Source: CAVWDI01 sp963753725
GTDB taxonomy: Bacteria; Chloroflexota; Anaerolineae; Anaerolineales; UBA4823
Length of the DNA: 64,000 nucleotides
Assembly (NCBI GenBank): GCA_963753725.1
Contig: CAVWDI010000001.1
Location: 496,001-560,000, forward strand
Direction of reading: 5' to 3'
Shown here one piece after another: positions 17,276-27,697 of this stretch (its first letter is position 1; the number at the start of each line of letters is the position of its first letter). A model generated the notes under the pieces. The model was given only the letters and a program-made list of their open reading frames with translations, did no database searches and was not told the origin of the DNA. Both the position numbers and the translations under genes were made by a program.

Positions 17276-19908
17276 TCATTTTTCATCCTGGATTGTATCT
17301 ATTACTATTTCTAGATATTTCTTTTCTTCCGCCTCGTTTTCAAATTTTCCATCCAACCGGTCTGCTTTCAACCGCTTCAATATCTTACGGTAGATAGGTC
17401 CAGGAGGGATACCCAGCTCTTTTAGATCATTTCCATCTGTCGAAAGAGCGATATATTGCCAGTTGACTACATAATTCATGACCGCTTCTCTTACATTTTC
17501 ATTGTTTATCGATAGAAAGAAACCATATACAGCGAGAGCGGGCACATCTGAAAGACGGTTAAGGACCACACTTGGTGGAACATTGAAAAACTCTGATTGA
17601 TTTCTCCATAAACTGTTTGCCGCAAGTATGATATCTTCCAAATATACAGGTATACGTAGCCGACTTATCACACTAGTAATTTCTGTAGGCAATAGACGGA
17701 TCATCCATACTATATACGATAGATCTTTTTGAATCTCTACGCCGTTATCGTCATTATCCAATCCCCAGTACTCCTCGGGCTGGGAAGAATGTAAGATGCT
17801 CAGCCGTTCCAGGAACCACTCGTCACATATTAATGCTGGGTCTATCGCATTTAATAAATCTAATGCATCCAATCTTGCCATATATTTTAGGTGAATTCGA
17901 TTCAATAAATATGCTATCAAGTTCATGTCTTATCCTATCACCCGACAGACGTTCTAATAGTGCGGTGGCTTCCTGGAGTAATTCAAGAGTACGATCCTCT
18001 ATCTTAAAATTAAACCTCTGTTCAAATCGAACAGCTCGTAATATTCTGGTTGGATCGTCAACAAATGATAGTGAATGTAGGACTTCGAACCAGGCCATCC
18101 TGGAGATCTTTATATCCCCCCCAATAATCATGCAGTTCACCAAAATGAAGGCCATCTAATCGCAACGCTAATGTATTTATTGTAAAGTCTCGTCGATGCA
18201 AATCTAATTTTATACTTCCTCTTTCAACAGTAGGTAATGCTGTTGGATAAGTATAGAATTCTGTTCGGGCGCTTACAAAATCAATAAATCTAAGCCCTGA
18301 ACCTTTACAAATTGCTTCAAAATACGAAATAACTTTGTCTGAATTTTGATCCTTAAGATGCCATTTTGCTGTGCCAAACCGTCCGTGACTTGTAACCCTA
18401 CCTCCGTATTTTTTTGCCAGCCCTTTTGCGATTTTTATCGCATCACCTTCTACGACCAAATCAAAATCAAGGCTATGTCGAACCAATAATAAATCTCGGA
18501 CAAATCCACCCACAATATAAAGCGCAGCGCGTTGTTCGAATGCTTCTTTCGCTATTGATTTTAATAATTCTAGGCACTCAGCTGGCAATGACGATTTTAA
18601 TAACGAAGTTAAATTTTTATGACCTGTATGGCTAGTTTTTTTTGTCAGCGTTTTCAATAAATCTGTCCTGGTGACAATACCAATAATCTCATCCGTTTCC
18701 GGATCAACAACAGGGATTTGTCCCCACCCAGATTCAGTCATTAATTTTTGTAGTTGCTCGATAGAATCGTCTGGATTCACCGTGAAATGACCCGCTTCCA
18801 TCAATTTTTCAGCTGTCAAATTCAACTTATGAGCGAGTGCACGGTCAACTGCTCGTCTGGTTAATAACCCAATTACTCTCCCATCATCCACAATTGGATA
18901 CCCCTCATATCCATATCGACGCATTCGTTCTGATGCTGACTCAACGGTGGTGCTGGGGTTTAACAATTGAGGAACAACTGACATAAGTTCTGAAACAGTC
19001 ACTGAGGGTTTTATCTTAACCCATAACAATTGGATTAATTCTTCACGAATCTCTTCAATTGAACGGTCACGGATTAAACACGCGGCCGCGCGTTCATGAC
19101 CTCCTCCTCCAAAAGATGCTAATATTACCGCCACATCGATATTGTCTTTCATTGATCTCGCGATAAGCTGCACACCCCCACGTGTTTTAATCAACAGGAA
19201 AAGAGCATCCGGATCGAGAAGATCACGCATCTTATGAGCGATACTCGATAATTCTTCTTCCAGATGTGTGGCATCACCTTGAGCAATAATCACAGTGAAA
19301 CCATGAACATTGTGATATTCAGCTGCTTTTGACAGCAAACCAAAAAGTTCTTCTTGAACTTGCGACAAAGGAAGATTAATGAATTTCCCGGCTATTTGAA
19401 GATCTGCTCCTCGTTCCAACAAGTATGCGGCGGCTCTCAAATCGCGTGCGGTTGTGCGAGTATAAGTTAAAGAGCCAGTGTCTTCATATATCCCGAGCAG
19501 TAAAAGGGTAGCTTGAATGGTTGAAAGTGCGCCATTCTTCTCTTGCAGCATTTCAACCAATAGTGTCGTTGTAGCTCCAGTTTCTATTGATTGTACAGTC
19601 CAATTCTCAGGAAGATTCTCACGCACAGGGTGATGGTCGACCACCTGGACGTTTGTATTTGTTCCCATCCCCTTTATGCTAACTAAGGATTGAGTATCCA
19701 CTAAAGTGACTGTTTCAATACGTTCGAGCCGTAAGTCGCGTGGATCCACAAATGGGAATTCCATTCCATATAAAGTCAGAAAAGCCTTTACATTTCTATT
19801 TATCCGGCGAGGCAATACTGGTACGGATGAATCATGCAGCAAATGAGCAGCCATCAGGGATGCTAAAGCATCAAAATCTGCTTGTTCATGAGTTAATATT
19901 ATGTGCAT
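17276..19908 (-). CDS. cca: DHH-CBS-tRNA nucleotidyltransferase fusion (CCA/A-adding enzyme), two frameshifts
   Basis: One long protein joins four modules: a DHH phosphoesterase (about 1-160, VVDHHPVREN), a DHHA1 region (FGGGGHERAAACLI near 280), a CBS pair (about 305-425), and a class II nucleotidyltransferase (about 450 onward) with GGFVRDLLLVRHSLDFDLVVEGDA and RRDFTINTLALRLDG, followed by the RNA-binding helical body (DPTRILRAVRFEQRF). Such fusions mature or repair tRNA 3-prime ends. Extra single bases at 18084-18085 (CGAAGTC for CGAGTC) and near 17879-17886 shift the frame; removing them gives a continuous protein of about 876 residues. The frameshifts separate the catalytic head from the body, which would be lethal if real unless another CCA enzyme exists. 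Confidence 0.9.
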
Positions 19909-20254
19909 TTTATTTTCTCAATTAATTCATTTTGCTGCATGAAAAAAAACAACCAACAAATAAATTTTATACGAAATATATACCTATAAAATCGCTAACA
20001 TTTACAAATTCCAAGACTATTATTCGACTATAAACCTTGCACCCAATATTGTAATCCACAAATTTATGAATTCTTTATTTAGCAATTTCCTTTGAGCAGT
20101 ACACTACTTACCCGGTATATAGGTCAAATTTTTTCAATGATCAGCTTATGAATGAAAATTACTGATTCCAAAGAACCAAATTTTTTAAAGTTAATTTCGA
20201 TTGGGGTAAAATGTTGCTTGCACCAATAAGTTTATATCGATAAGGGGTTACTAT
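19909..20254. other. AT-rich divergent intergenic region, no gene seen
   Basis: This 346-base stretch separates the divergent cca fusion and LOG genes. It is very AT-rich and has no open frame with coding character. It should hold both promoters. AAGGGG about 9 bases before 20255 is a ribosome binding site for the LOG gene. I see no clear operator or RNA. Confidence 0.5.
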
Positions 20255-20795
20255 ATGATTAAAAGGATATCTGTCTTCGGGAGTTCAATGCCCAATCCGG
20301 GTGATCAGGCATACGAAGAAGCGTTACACCTGGGTCGATTACTCGGTAGAAACGGATATACAGTATTGACCGGTGGATACATTGGGACAATGCAGGCTGT
20401 ATCACAAGGAGCAGCCGAGAGCGGGGCGCATGTAATCGGAGTGACCTGTGATGAAATTGAAGCATATCGTCCTGTCGGTCCCAATCGTTGGGTAAGCGAA
20501 GAAATTCGGCTTTCAACCCTTCGTGAACGGGTATTTACCTTGATCAGCGAATGCGACGCTGCGATTGCACTTCCAGGAGGAGTTGGCACTTTTCTAGAAA
20601 TCATCACAATGTGGAACAATTTATTAATTAAGGCATTAGTTCCTCGCCCTTTGCTGCTCGTCGGGAGTGGATGGAAAACCACAATAGGAACTTTCTTTGA
20701 ATCAATGAATCCATATTTGTCAGCATCACAACGCGAAATTCGTTACTTTTGTTCCAGAAATTGAAAGTGCAGTTACATCAATAAAGGAATTATAA
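20255..20795 (+). CDS. LOG family protein (Rossmann nucleotide hydrolase-like), frameshifted C terminus
   Basis: LOG-type proteins have the signature PGGxGTxxE; here LPGGVGTFLEIITMWN. The N-terminal GSSMPNPGDQAYEEA and the region VLTGGYIGTMQAVSQGA match the phosphate-binding Rossmann core. Characterised members release cytokinin-like bases from nucleoside monophosphates or bind nucleotides; the bacterial role here is unknown. The open frame ends at 20764, but one extra base near 20736-20741 (GAAATTC for GAATTC) hides a continuation VTFVPEIESAVTSIKEL that ends at 20795, the expected C terminus of the family. Confidence 0.85.
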
Positions 20796-20864
20796 ATTGT
20801 TTAAATACTCGTGTAACTACTCCAGCTATCAAATAACTTTTTTCGTACACGCATATTAAGACCT

Positions 20865-21687
20865 TTGCCAGCCATTCAACCAGCACGCCTCCAAAAGCAG
20901 TCTGCAGAACTGGTCGCACAATTCAACGACCCAGCCGAATTTGTGCGGAAACTCTATAATTATTTAGAATCTTACGCAGATCGTACACACCGTCCAGGAC
21001 AAGCTGGAGATCACCCATCTTTGATCCAAGCGTACGGTGTACGGTCTCCTGTAATTCGGCAAGTAGTGAAAGATCTCACACCTTTGGCTAAGGAGAATCC
21101 GGCCGTATCTTTAGAACTTTGTGATGCGCTTTGGGAGCAGCCTGTTTTTGAGTTCCGTCAAATATCAGCATATATGTTGGGCTTTATTAAAACCAAATCA
21201 TCCAATTCAGTAATTGATAGAATAAAAATATTCATCAATAAAGAAACAGATGATAGATTAAATAGATGAATTATTAATTTACGGATTAGCAAACGCTCGA
21301 ACGAATCATCCGCATTCGGTATACGCACTGATTGATGATTGGTTTGCCACAAAAGATCCATTCTTCTTGAAAATTGGTCTGAGAAGCCTAATCCCATTGT
21401 CAAAAGAAGGAGGGATCAAGAACTTACCAATAATTTATAAATTAATCCAACCATTTGTGCGAAACCATTCTCTTGAATATTTTCCTGATCTCACTGAACT
21501 CATAGATGTTTTAGCGCATCAATCGCCTCAAGAAACAGGCCATTTTTTGAGCCAAACCTTAGATTTAACGAACAGTCCCGATACCGCGTTGCTAATTCGC
21601 CAATGTATATACTCCTTTCCTTCAGATATCCAGACCAGTCTACGAAATGATTTGCGAAGATTCCGAGACCAACAATTAGGAGTATGA
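20865..21687 (+). CDS. DNA alkylation repair/HEAT-like protein, frameshifted
   Basis: Helical repeat architecture and phrases such as SYADRTHRPGQAGDHPSL, GVRSPVIRQVVKDLTPLA and EFRQISAYMLGFI resemble the DNA alkylation repair (AlkC/AlkD-like) HEAT-repeat family, whose members flip or excise alkylated bases. The first frame ends at 21269; the second begins in a different frame and continues to 21687. One extra A at about 21260-21262 (TTAAAT for TTAAT) gives an unbroken protein through LIDELLIYGLANARTNHPHS. The start is likely the TTG at 20865. Function is inferred from fold only. Confidence 0.7.
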
Positions 21688-21706
21688 ACATAAAAAAAGA
21701 CTATCC

Positions 21707-21735
21707 TTGTCGGCTTTTCACCTCTTTGGTATAAT
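21707..21735 (+). promoter_or_regulatory. Sigma-70-type promoter of rpsO
   Basis: TTGTCG (21707-21712), a 17-base spacer and a perfect TATAAT (21730-21735). The predicted start near 21742 leaves a leader of about 105 bases before rpsO, enough for the S15 autoregulatory structures known in other bacteria. Confidence 0.7.
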
Positions 21736-21847
21736 CTTTCCACTTTGACTAGGCCTGTTGTTGGTTACATATCCACATTGGACAAACTCAAATGACTGAC
21801 AGCATGGAGACCTGCAGGAAAAAAATAGAGGAGAGTAAGCAGACGTC

Positions 21848-22121
21848 ATGACGATAGATAAAGATTTTAAGAATAAGTTGATGCAAGAATTTGCCAGACA
21901 CGAGAACGATACAGGTTCTCCGGAAGTACAAGTAGCCATTCTAAGCAATCGAATTACTGTTTTGACAGATCACCTGCGTGAAAATCAGCACGACGAATTC
22001 CTCCAGGCGAGGGCTGCTAAAAATGGTTGGCCGGCGCCGGAGGTTGTTATCATATATGAGAAGAAAAGACTTCGAGCGGTATGTGGCTTTGACGGATCAT
22101 TTAAAAATACGGCGAAAATAA
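21848..22121 (+). CDS. rpsO: 30S ribosomal protein S15, frameshifted
   Basis: S15 binds 16S rRNA at the central domain junction and helps assemble the platform. The N-terminal three quarters begin MTIDKDFKNKLMQEFARHEND and GSPEVQVAILSNRI. One extra C at 22000-22001 (TTCCTCC for TTCTCC) breaks the frame; corrected, it reads SRRGLLKMVGRRRRLLSYMRRKDFERY and stops at 22121, the standard size of about 90 residues. Without the correction the frame runs into unrelated sequence. A strong terminator follows 12 bases later. GAGGAG lies ahead of the ATG. Confidence 0.93.
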
Positions 22122-22133
22122 TTTGTTCAATCC

Positions 22134-22172
22134 GAGTAGATGGCCGAAGGTTATCCATCTACTCTTTTTTTC
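22134..22172 (+). terminator. Factor-independent terminator of rpsO
   Basis: A 10-bp perfect stem (22134-22143 with 22155-22164) with an 11-base loop is followed by a run of eight T. It separates rpsO from pnp, which has its own leader. Confidence 0.88.
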
Positions 22173-22423
22173 GTAAAATTTTATTTTTCACAAAAAAAGA
22201 CAACAATCTATACAACAAATTTTCTTAAGGAATATTCACCAATGATTGGAACCGGGGGAGTTTTACAATACAGGTCCGAAAGTGTAATTTCCTGTCCATC
22301 TGATGTTTTGACAGAATAATTAACCAAAGGTCCGACACAAACTCGGTTGCAAATTCGAATTCAAAATACATAAACGATATTTTCAAATCCAATATATTAT
22401 ATCGATACGCCTGCCGGTTAGGT

Positions 22424-22478
22424 ATTGAAAGATGACGATAATAGGAAGAGTTACTAGGTGTTGTCCTCATCTTTCAGT
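22424..22478 (+). promoter_or_regulatory. Long stem-loop in the pnp leader
   Basis: TGAAAGATGA (22426-22435) pairs perfectly with TCATCTTTCA (22467-22476), extendable by two base pairs outward, enclosing about 31 bases. It lies about 36 bases before the pnp ATG. In enterics pnp is autocontrolled through RNase III cleavage of a leader hairpin; a similar role here is an inference. The rest of the rpsO-pnp gap (about 22173-22423) shows no gene. Confidence 0.5.
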
Positions 22479-22513
22479 TCCTGACCAGGTGGGCAAATAC
22501 AAAGGAGCATAAA

Positions 22514-24694
22514 ATGCAAAAAGAAGGCCAAATTTTCACTACTGATTTAGGTAACCAAACGTATACTTTTGAAACAGGTAAACTTGCCGGTCTAGCTGGC
22601 GGGTCTGTAACTCTGCGAGTGGGAGATACGATGGTATTTGCCACAGCCACAATTAGTTCCAACATCCGTGCTGGTATTAATTTCTTACCGTTGACGGTAG
22701 ATTTTGAGGAACGGATGTACGCCGGCGGCCGTATTCCAGGTTCTTTCTTTCGCCGTGAAGGTCGTCCCGGAGAAGAAGCCATTCTCACGGCAAGATTAAC
22801 TGACAGGCCGATCCGGCCTCTGTTTCCGAAAGATTTACGCAATGATATACAGGTTATCTTGTATTCATACTCAACTGATGGGATCACCCCCATGGATATA
22901 CTCGCGGTCAACACGGCATCAGCTGCCCTGACAATCTCAGATGTACCATGGGCAGGCCCGATCGGCGCCGTTAGGATTGGTCTGATTGACGGAAATTTCG
23001 TAGTGAATCCAACATTCCCACAATTAAACATGTCCGTATTGGATTTACGCTTGGCAGGTACTCGAGAGGCACTATTAATGGTTGAGTGCGGGGCACAAGA
23101 AGTTTCTGAAGATATTATTGTTGACGCGCTCGATTTTGGTCATAAGGCTATACAACCATTTATTGACACGCAACTCCAAATGGCAAGTGAAGTTGGAAAA
23201 GAGAAGAGAATATTTACACCGCCCGAGACTAATGAAGCATTAAAAGTCGAAGTTCGAAATCGAGTTACCAATCAACTGCAAGAGATTCTGGAAAGACCTT
23301 ACGACAAATCAGAATTGTACAACTCAATTGACCTCCTCAAAGAAGAATTGATCGCAGATCACATTGATGAGGAAGAAGAATTGATTCCCCAGGTGAAAGA
23401 AGCATTCGAAGAAACATTAAAGGATGTTGTTAGAAAACGAATATTAGACACAGGAAAGCGTCCTGATGGTCGCAGTATGCAGGATATTCGCTCCATCTGG
23501 TGTGAAGTTGATGTCAGCCCCCGCGCACATGGGTCTGGATTATTCACCCGCGGTGAAACTCAGGTATTGACTTTAGCTACATTGGGAACACCCCGCGAAG
23601 CTCAAGAATTGGATAACCTGACTCCATCAGAATCCAAACGTTACATTCACCACTATAATTTCCCACCCTTCTCAACAGGAGAAGTCAAACCTCTGCGCGG
23701 TACTTCCCGCCGAGATGTTGGTCATGGCGCATTGGCAGAGCGTGCTCTGTTACCAGTTATCCCACCAGAAACAGAATTCCCTTATACGCTGAGACTTGTA
23801 TCCGAAGTGCTCTCCTCAAACGGTTCTTCTTCAATGGCTTCAGTATGTGGATCAACCCTCGCACTAATGGACACCGGTGTGCCCATAAAATCACCAGTCG
23901 CAGGAGTAGCGATGGGTTTGGTCAAAGAAGGAGAGCGATACAGCATACTTACTGACATTATGGGGATTGAAGATCACCTGGGCGATATGGATTTTAAGGT
24001 TGCTGGTACCCGTGAAGGTATTACCGCACTTCAGATGGATATCAAATCCACCGGGATAACTTCCGAAATAATGTCCCAAGCCATGCAGCAAGCGCATGAC
24101 GCTCGATTCTTCATCCTCGATAAGATGAGCGAGGTTATCTCTCAAACTAACCCAGAATTAAAACCGCATGTACCTCGAATTACAGTTGTGAATATTCCTG
24201 TTGATAAAATTGGCGCGATTATTGGACCCGGTGGAAAAACTATCCGCAGTATCCAGGAAGAAACGGGTACAAAAATCGACGTAGGTGAGGAAGGAGCAGT
24301 TTTTATTGCGGCAACAGATGGTGAAAGCGCCAGACAGGCAGTCGAAAGAGTTGAAGCATTAACCGAATCAGCAGAAGTGGGCCGTATCTATACTGGTAAA
24401 GTTGTGCGCGTTGTTGATTTCGGTGCGTTTGTGGAAATCTTACCGAATATGGATGGATTAGTACACATTTCACAGTTAGATACCCAGCGCGTGGAAAAGG
24501 TTGAAGATGTAGTGCGAATGGGTGATGAAATCACAGTCATGGTTACAGACATCGATCCACAAGGTAAGATACGTTTGTCCAGACAAGCAGTACTTGAAGG
24601 TTGGACCGCAGAGGAAGCTGCTGCACGAGATCGTAAACGCAGCAGTGGCAGAAAACCCAACCAGGGTCGTCGCAATTACAACCGTAGAAAGTAA
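22514..24694 (+). CDS. pnp: Polynucleotide phosphorylase
   Basis: PNPase degrades RNA 3-prime to 5-prime with phosphate and is a degradosome exonuclease. The 726-residue protein has both RNase PH-like halves (FFRREGRPGEEAILTARL and GHGALAERALLPVIP), a central helical domain, a KH domain with GPGGKTIRSIQEETG (about 570-620), and an S1 domain (about 635-700). AAAGGAG precedes the ATG by about 7 bases. A short basic tail (RSSGRKPNQGRRNYNRRK) follows S1. rpsO-pnp gene order is conserved in bacteria. Confidence 0.98.
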   Translation: MQKEGQIFTTDLGNQTYTFETGKLAGLAGGSVTLRVGDTMVFATATISSNIRAGINFLPLTVDFEERMYAGGRIPGSFFRREGRPGEEAILTARLTDRPIRPLFPKDLRNDIQVILYSYSTDGITPMDILAVNTASAALTISDVPWAGPIGAVRIGLIDGNFVVNPTFPQLNMSVLDLRLAGTREALLMVECGAQEVSEDIIVDALDFGHKAIQPFIDTQLQMASEVGKEKRIFTPPETNEALKVEVRNRVTNQLQEILERPYDKSELYNSIDLLKEELIADHIDEEEELIPQVKEAFEETLKDVVRKRILDTGKRPDGRSMQDIRSIWCEVDVSPRAHGSGLFTRGETQVLTLATLGTPREAQELDNLTPSESKRYIHHYNFPPFSTGEVKPLRGTSRRDVGHGALAERALLPVIPPETEFPYTLRLVSEVLSSNGSSSMASVCGSTLALMDTGVPIKSPVAGVAMGLVKEGERYSILTDIMGIEDHLGDMDFKVAGTREGITALQMDIKSTGITSEIMSQAMQQAHDARFFILDKMSEVISQTNPELKPHVPRITVVNIPVDKIGAIIGPGGKTIRSIQEETGTKIDVGEEGAVFIAATDGESARQAVERVEALTESAEVGRIYTGKVVRVVDFGAFVEILPNMDGLVHISQLDTQRVEKVEDVVRMGDEITVMVTDIDPQGKIRLSRQAVLEGWTAEEAAARDRKRSSGRKPNQGRRNYNRRK

Positions 24695-24796
24695 CCTCTT
24701 CAGCTTAAACAAACCAGTGAATCAAGGAATTTGATAATCATTTATCAAGCCTAGTCAGTTCATTGTATACAGCCGCAGTATTCAGGAGTTAAAATA

Positions 24797-26410
24797 ATGA
24801 CAGTCAACAAGATGGGGAATCCCAGCAATTATGATCTCGACAATCATGGATTGCGAAATTTAAATATGTCATATTGGACACTATCTTCTGGCGCCTTAAT
24901 TGAGCGGATCGTCACTCGAAGAGAAGGTGTATTAGCTCACGAAGGAGCAATCATTGTTCGCACAGGTTCACATACTGGTCGCGCGCCAAATGACAAGTTT
25001 ATCGTCAAAGACAAAGTAACCGAGGATACTGTTTGGTGGGGTAAGATCAACAGCTCAATGGATCAAGCTTGTTTCGATCAATTGCTGCTGCATATGCGTT
25101 CCTATTTCCAAGGTCGGGACGTCTTCGTTCAAGATACTACTGCAGGGGCACATCCCGAATATCGATTACCTATCCGTGTAATTACTGAAACCGCCTGGCA
25201 TAGTCTTTTTGCCCGCAATATTTTCATTCGGGAAGAAATTGAGAATTTGCCAGATCACGTACCTGAATTCACAATAATGCACGCTCCAGGCTTCCATGCA
25301 AATCCTGAAGAGGATGGAACGAATTCTGAAGTATTTGTCGTGATAAATTTCGAGAAGAAATTAATACTTATCGGCGGTACCAGTTATGCGGGTGAGATCA
25401 AGAAATCGATTTTCTCAGTCTTGAATTATCTCTTACCGCTTAAGGGTGTGCTATCCATGCATTGCTCAGCTAATGCAAGCAAAGATGGGGATGTTGCTTT
25501 GTTTTTTGGTTTATCGGGGACTGGCAAAACAACCTTGTCCTCTGATCCCAACCGGTCATTGATCGGCGACGATGAACATGGCTGGGCTGATGATGGTGTT
25601 TTCAATTTCGAGGGTGGATGTTATGCAAAAACCATTAACCTGAGCCCAAAGTTAGAACCAGTGATCTGGAACGCGACGCGGCATTTTGGAACAATATTAG
25701 AAAATGTCAGTGTAGATCAATATACAAGACGGATCGATTTCGATGATTCAAGCCTCACAGAAAACACTCGAGCCGCTTATCCGGTTGGTTTCTTACAAAA
25801 CAGCATTGTATCAGGTCGCGGAGACCACCCTTCTAATATTTTCTTCCTAACCGCGGATGCCTTTGGTGTAATGCCTCCCATCGCACGCTTGAATCCGGAC
25901 CAGGCGAAGTATTACTTTTTATCTGGTTACACTTCGAAATTAGCGGGAACTGAAAAAGGTGTTACTGAACCTCAAGCGACTTTTTCCGCATGCTTCGGGG
26001 CGCCGTTTTTACCCCTGCACCCCTCTGTATATGCAGATTTATTAGGGGAAAAAATCGAGAAGCACGGCTCTAGCGTTTGGCTGATCAATACCGGATGGAC
26101 AGGCGGTCCTTATAGTGAGGGCTCCAGAATCAGGCTTCCCTACACCCGAGCAATGGTAACCGCAGTCTTGAATGGCGAATTAGATGAAGTAGAAATGCGG
26201 ACAGATAAAAACTTCTGTTTTGACGTTCCAGTTGCGGTACCAGATGTCCCTCCCGAAGTTTTAGATCCGAAAAGTACTTGGTCCGATCCGGATGCATATG
26301 ATAAAAAAGTCCGAGAATTAACCGCCAGTTTCCACGAAAATTTTTCTCAATTCGCAGGACATGTCCCTTCAGAAATCGCTTTTTCAGGCCCAGATTTACG
26401 CTGCCGCTAG
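24797..26410 (+). CDS. pckA: Phosphoenolpyruvate carboxykinase (ATP)
   Basis: PckA interconverts oxaloacetate and phosphoenolpyruvate with ATP, linking the TCA cycle to gluconeogenesis. The ATP-type signature is the P-loop GLSGTGKTTLSSDP and the metal site IGDDEHGW; GRAPNDKFIV and the C-terminal TGWTGGPY motif are present. At 537 residues it is of normal size. AGGAG lies 9 bases before the ATG. It is an independent unit near trxB, mdh and gltA. Confidence 0.97.
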   Translation: MTVNKMGNPSNYDLDNHGLRNLNMSYWTLSSGALIERIVTRREGVLAHEGAIIVRTGSHTGRAPNDKFIVKDKVTEDTVWWGKINSSMDQACFDQLLLHMRSYFQGRDVFVQDTTAGAHPEYRLPIRVITETAWHSLFARNIFIREEIENLPDHVPEFTIMHAPGFHANPEEDGTNSEVFVVINFEKKLILIGGTSYAGEIKKSIFSVLNYLLPLKGVLSMHCSANASKDGDVALFFGLSGTGKTTLSSDPNRSLIGDDEHGWADDGVFNFEGGCYAKTINLSPKLEPVIWNATRHFGTILENVSVDQYTRRIDFDDSSLTENTRAAYPVGFLQNSIVSGRGDHPSNIFFLTADAFGVMPPIARLNPDQAKYYFLSGYTSKLAGTEKGVTEPQATFSACFGAPFLPLHPSVYADLLGEKIEKHGSSVWLINTGWTGGPYSEGSRIRLPYTRAMVTAVLNGELDEVEMRTDKNFCFDVPVAVPDVPPEVLDPKSTWSDPDAYDKKVRELTASFHENFSQFAGHVPSEIAFSGPDLRCR

Positions 26411-26597
26411 AAAAAAACGCGGTTTGGGTAATTAAAATTTGAAACCTTTTGAGAAGAAATTCATCTATTAGTGTAACCATGAATAAATTTAATCAGTAAT
26501 AATGCATCAAATAATAATTAAGGTTCAGAAAAATCACGAGTTTGTGTTACAAAGAAGCTCTCGAAATACAACTTAAATATCATATTGAGGGAAAATA

Positions 26598-27573
26598 ATG
26601 GATTTTAATCTGACAGACCTTTCCAGCCAATCGGATAATACTGAAGAAATTCCTGTCAATGTATTGATCCTCGGGTCAGGACCAGCTGGACTTTCAGCGG
26701 CGCTCTATGCTGCCCGGGCGGATTTAAACCCGATTGTACTCACTGGAATGGAGTTAGGCGGTCAGGTGTCTTTGACCCATATCGTTGAAAATTACCCGGG
26801 ATTTCCAGAAGGGGTCGGTGGGAATGAGCTTGTAGAATTATTCCAAAAACAGGCAGAACGCTTTGGCGCAAAACTGGAATTTGATTCGGCAACCGAAGTG
26901 GATCTGAGCGAGAGACCATTTAAAAGTTAAAACTTACAATACGACCTATTTAGCGAATTCATTGATCGTTACCACCGGAGCTACACCGCGACACCTGGGT
27001 ATCCCTGGCGAAGTTGAATTAACAGGAAGAGGGGTTTCATATTGCGCAACATGTGACGGCTGGTTTTTTAAGGATAAGGATCTAATTGTCGTCGGGGGAG
27101 GCGACAGTGCACTAGAAGAAGGAATATTCCTCACTCGTTATGCAAAATCTGTGAAAATAGTCCACCGCAGGGATGAGTTGCGGGCCGGCCAGATTTTACA
27201 AAATCGAGCAAAATCTAATCCAAAGATAGATATCGTTTGGAATTCTGTATTAACTGAGATTACCGGCGATGAGGCAGTTGAATCTGTTCGTCTTCAAAAT
27301 ACAGTTACTAAAGAGGAAAGTGTTGAGAATATAGATGGTGTATTCATATTTATCGGTCATGTTCCCAACACATCGATTTTTGAAAACCAACTTGAAATGA
27401 ACGAACTTGGCTATTTAATAAATGACCAATACATGCAGACGAATATTCCAGGTGTACTCACCGCCGGTGAAGTCTCTGATTCTCATTTTCGGCAGGTAAT
27501 TACTTCAGCTGGAATGGGTGCCGCGGCTGCCATTCAAGCAGGTCACTTCCTTCAAGAAGTATCGAATGATTAG
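26598..27573 (+). CDS. trxB: Thioredoxin reductase, frameshifted
   Basis: This FAD/NADPH flavoprotein reduces thioredoxin. The FAD motif VLILGSGPAGLSAALYA, the redox-active CATC (YCATCDGWFF) and the NADPH motif VVGGGDSALEE are all present, ending with the terminal FAD motif LTAGEVSDSHFRQ. The frame stops at 26930 because the A-run at 26922-26925 has one base too many; with one A fewer, PFKVKTYNTTYLANSLIVTTGA runs straight into the second half. Length after repair is about 324 residues. The Gly-for-Asp in TAGEVSD, rather than TAGDV, is a mild departure. Confidence 0.92.
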
Positions 27574-27578
27574 AATGA

Positions 27579-27616
27579 AAACTCCCCCGAAACATTATTA
27601 CGGGGGTTCCTTTTAT
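27579..27616 (+). terminator. Terminator after trxB
   Basis: AACTCCCCCG (27580-27589) pairs with CGGGGGTT (27601-27608), followed by a T-rich stretch. It begins 6 bases after the trxB stop. Confidence 0.75.
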
Positions 27617-27697
27617 CCCGTACTGGATAAAAATCCTGTATCTGAGTGCAATTTTAACCTCAGGGGATGAAATAACACAATTTTCAAGGAGAGAAAT

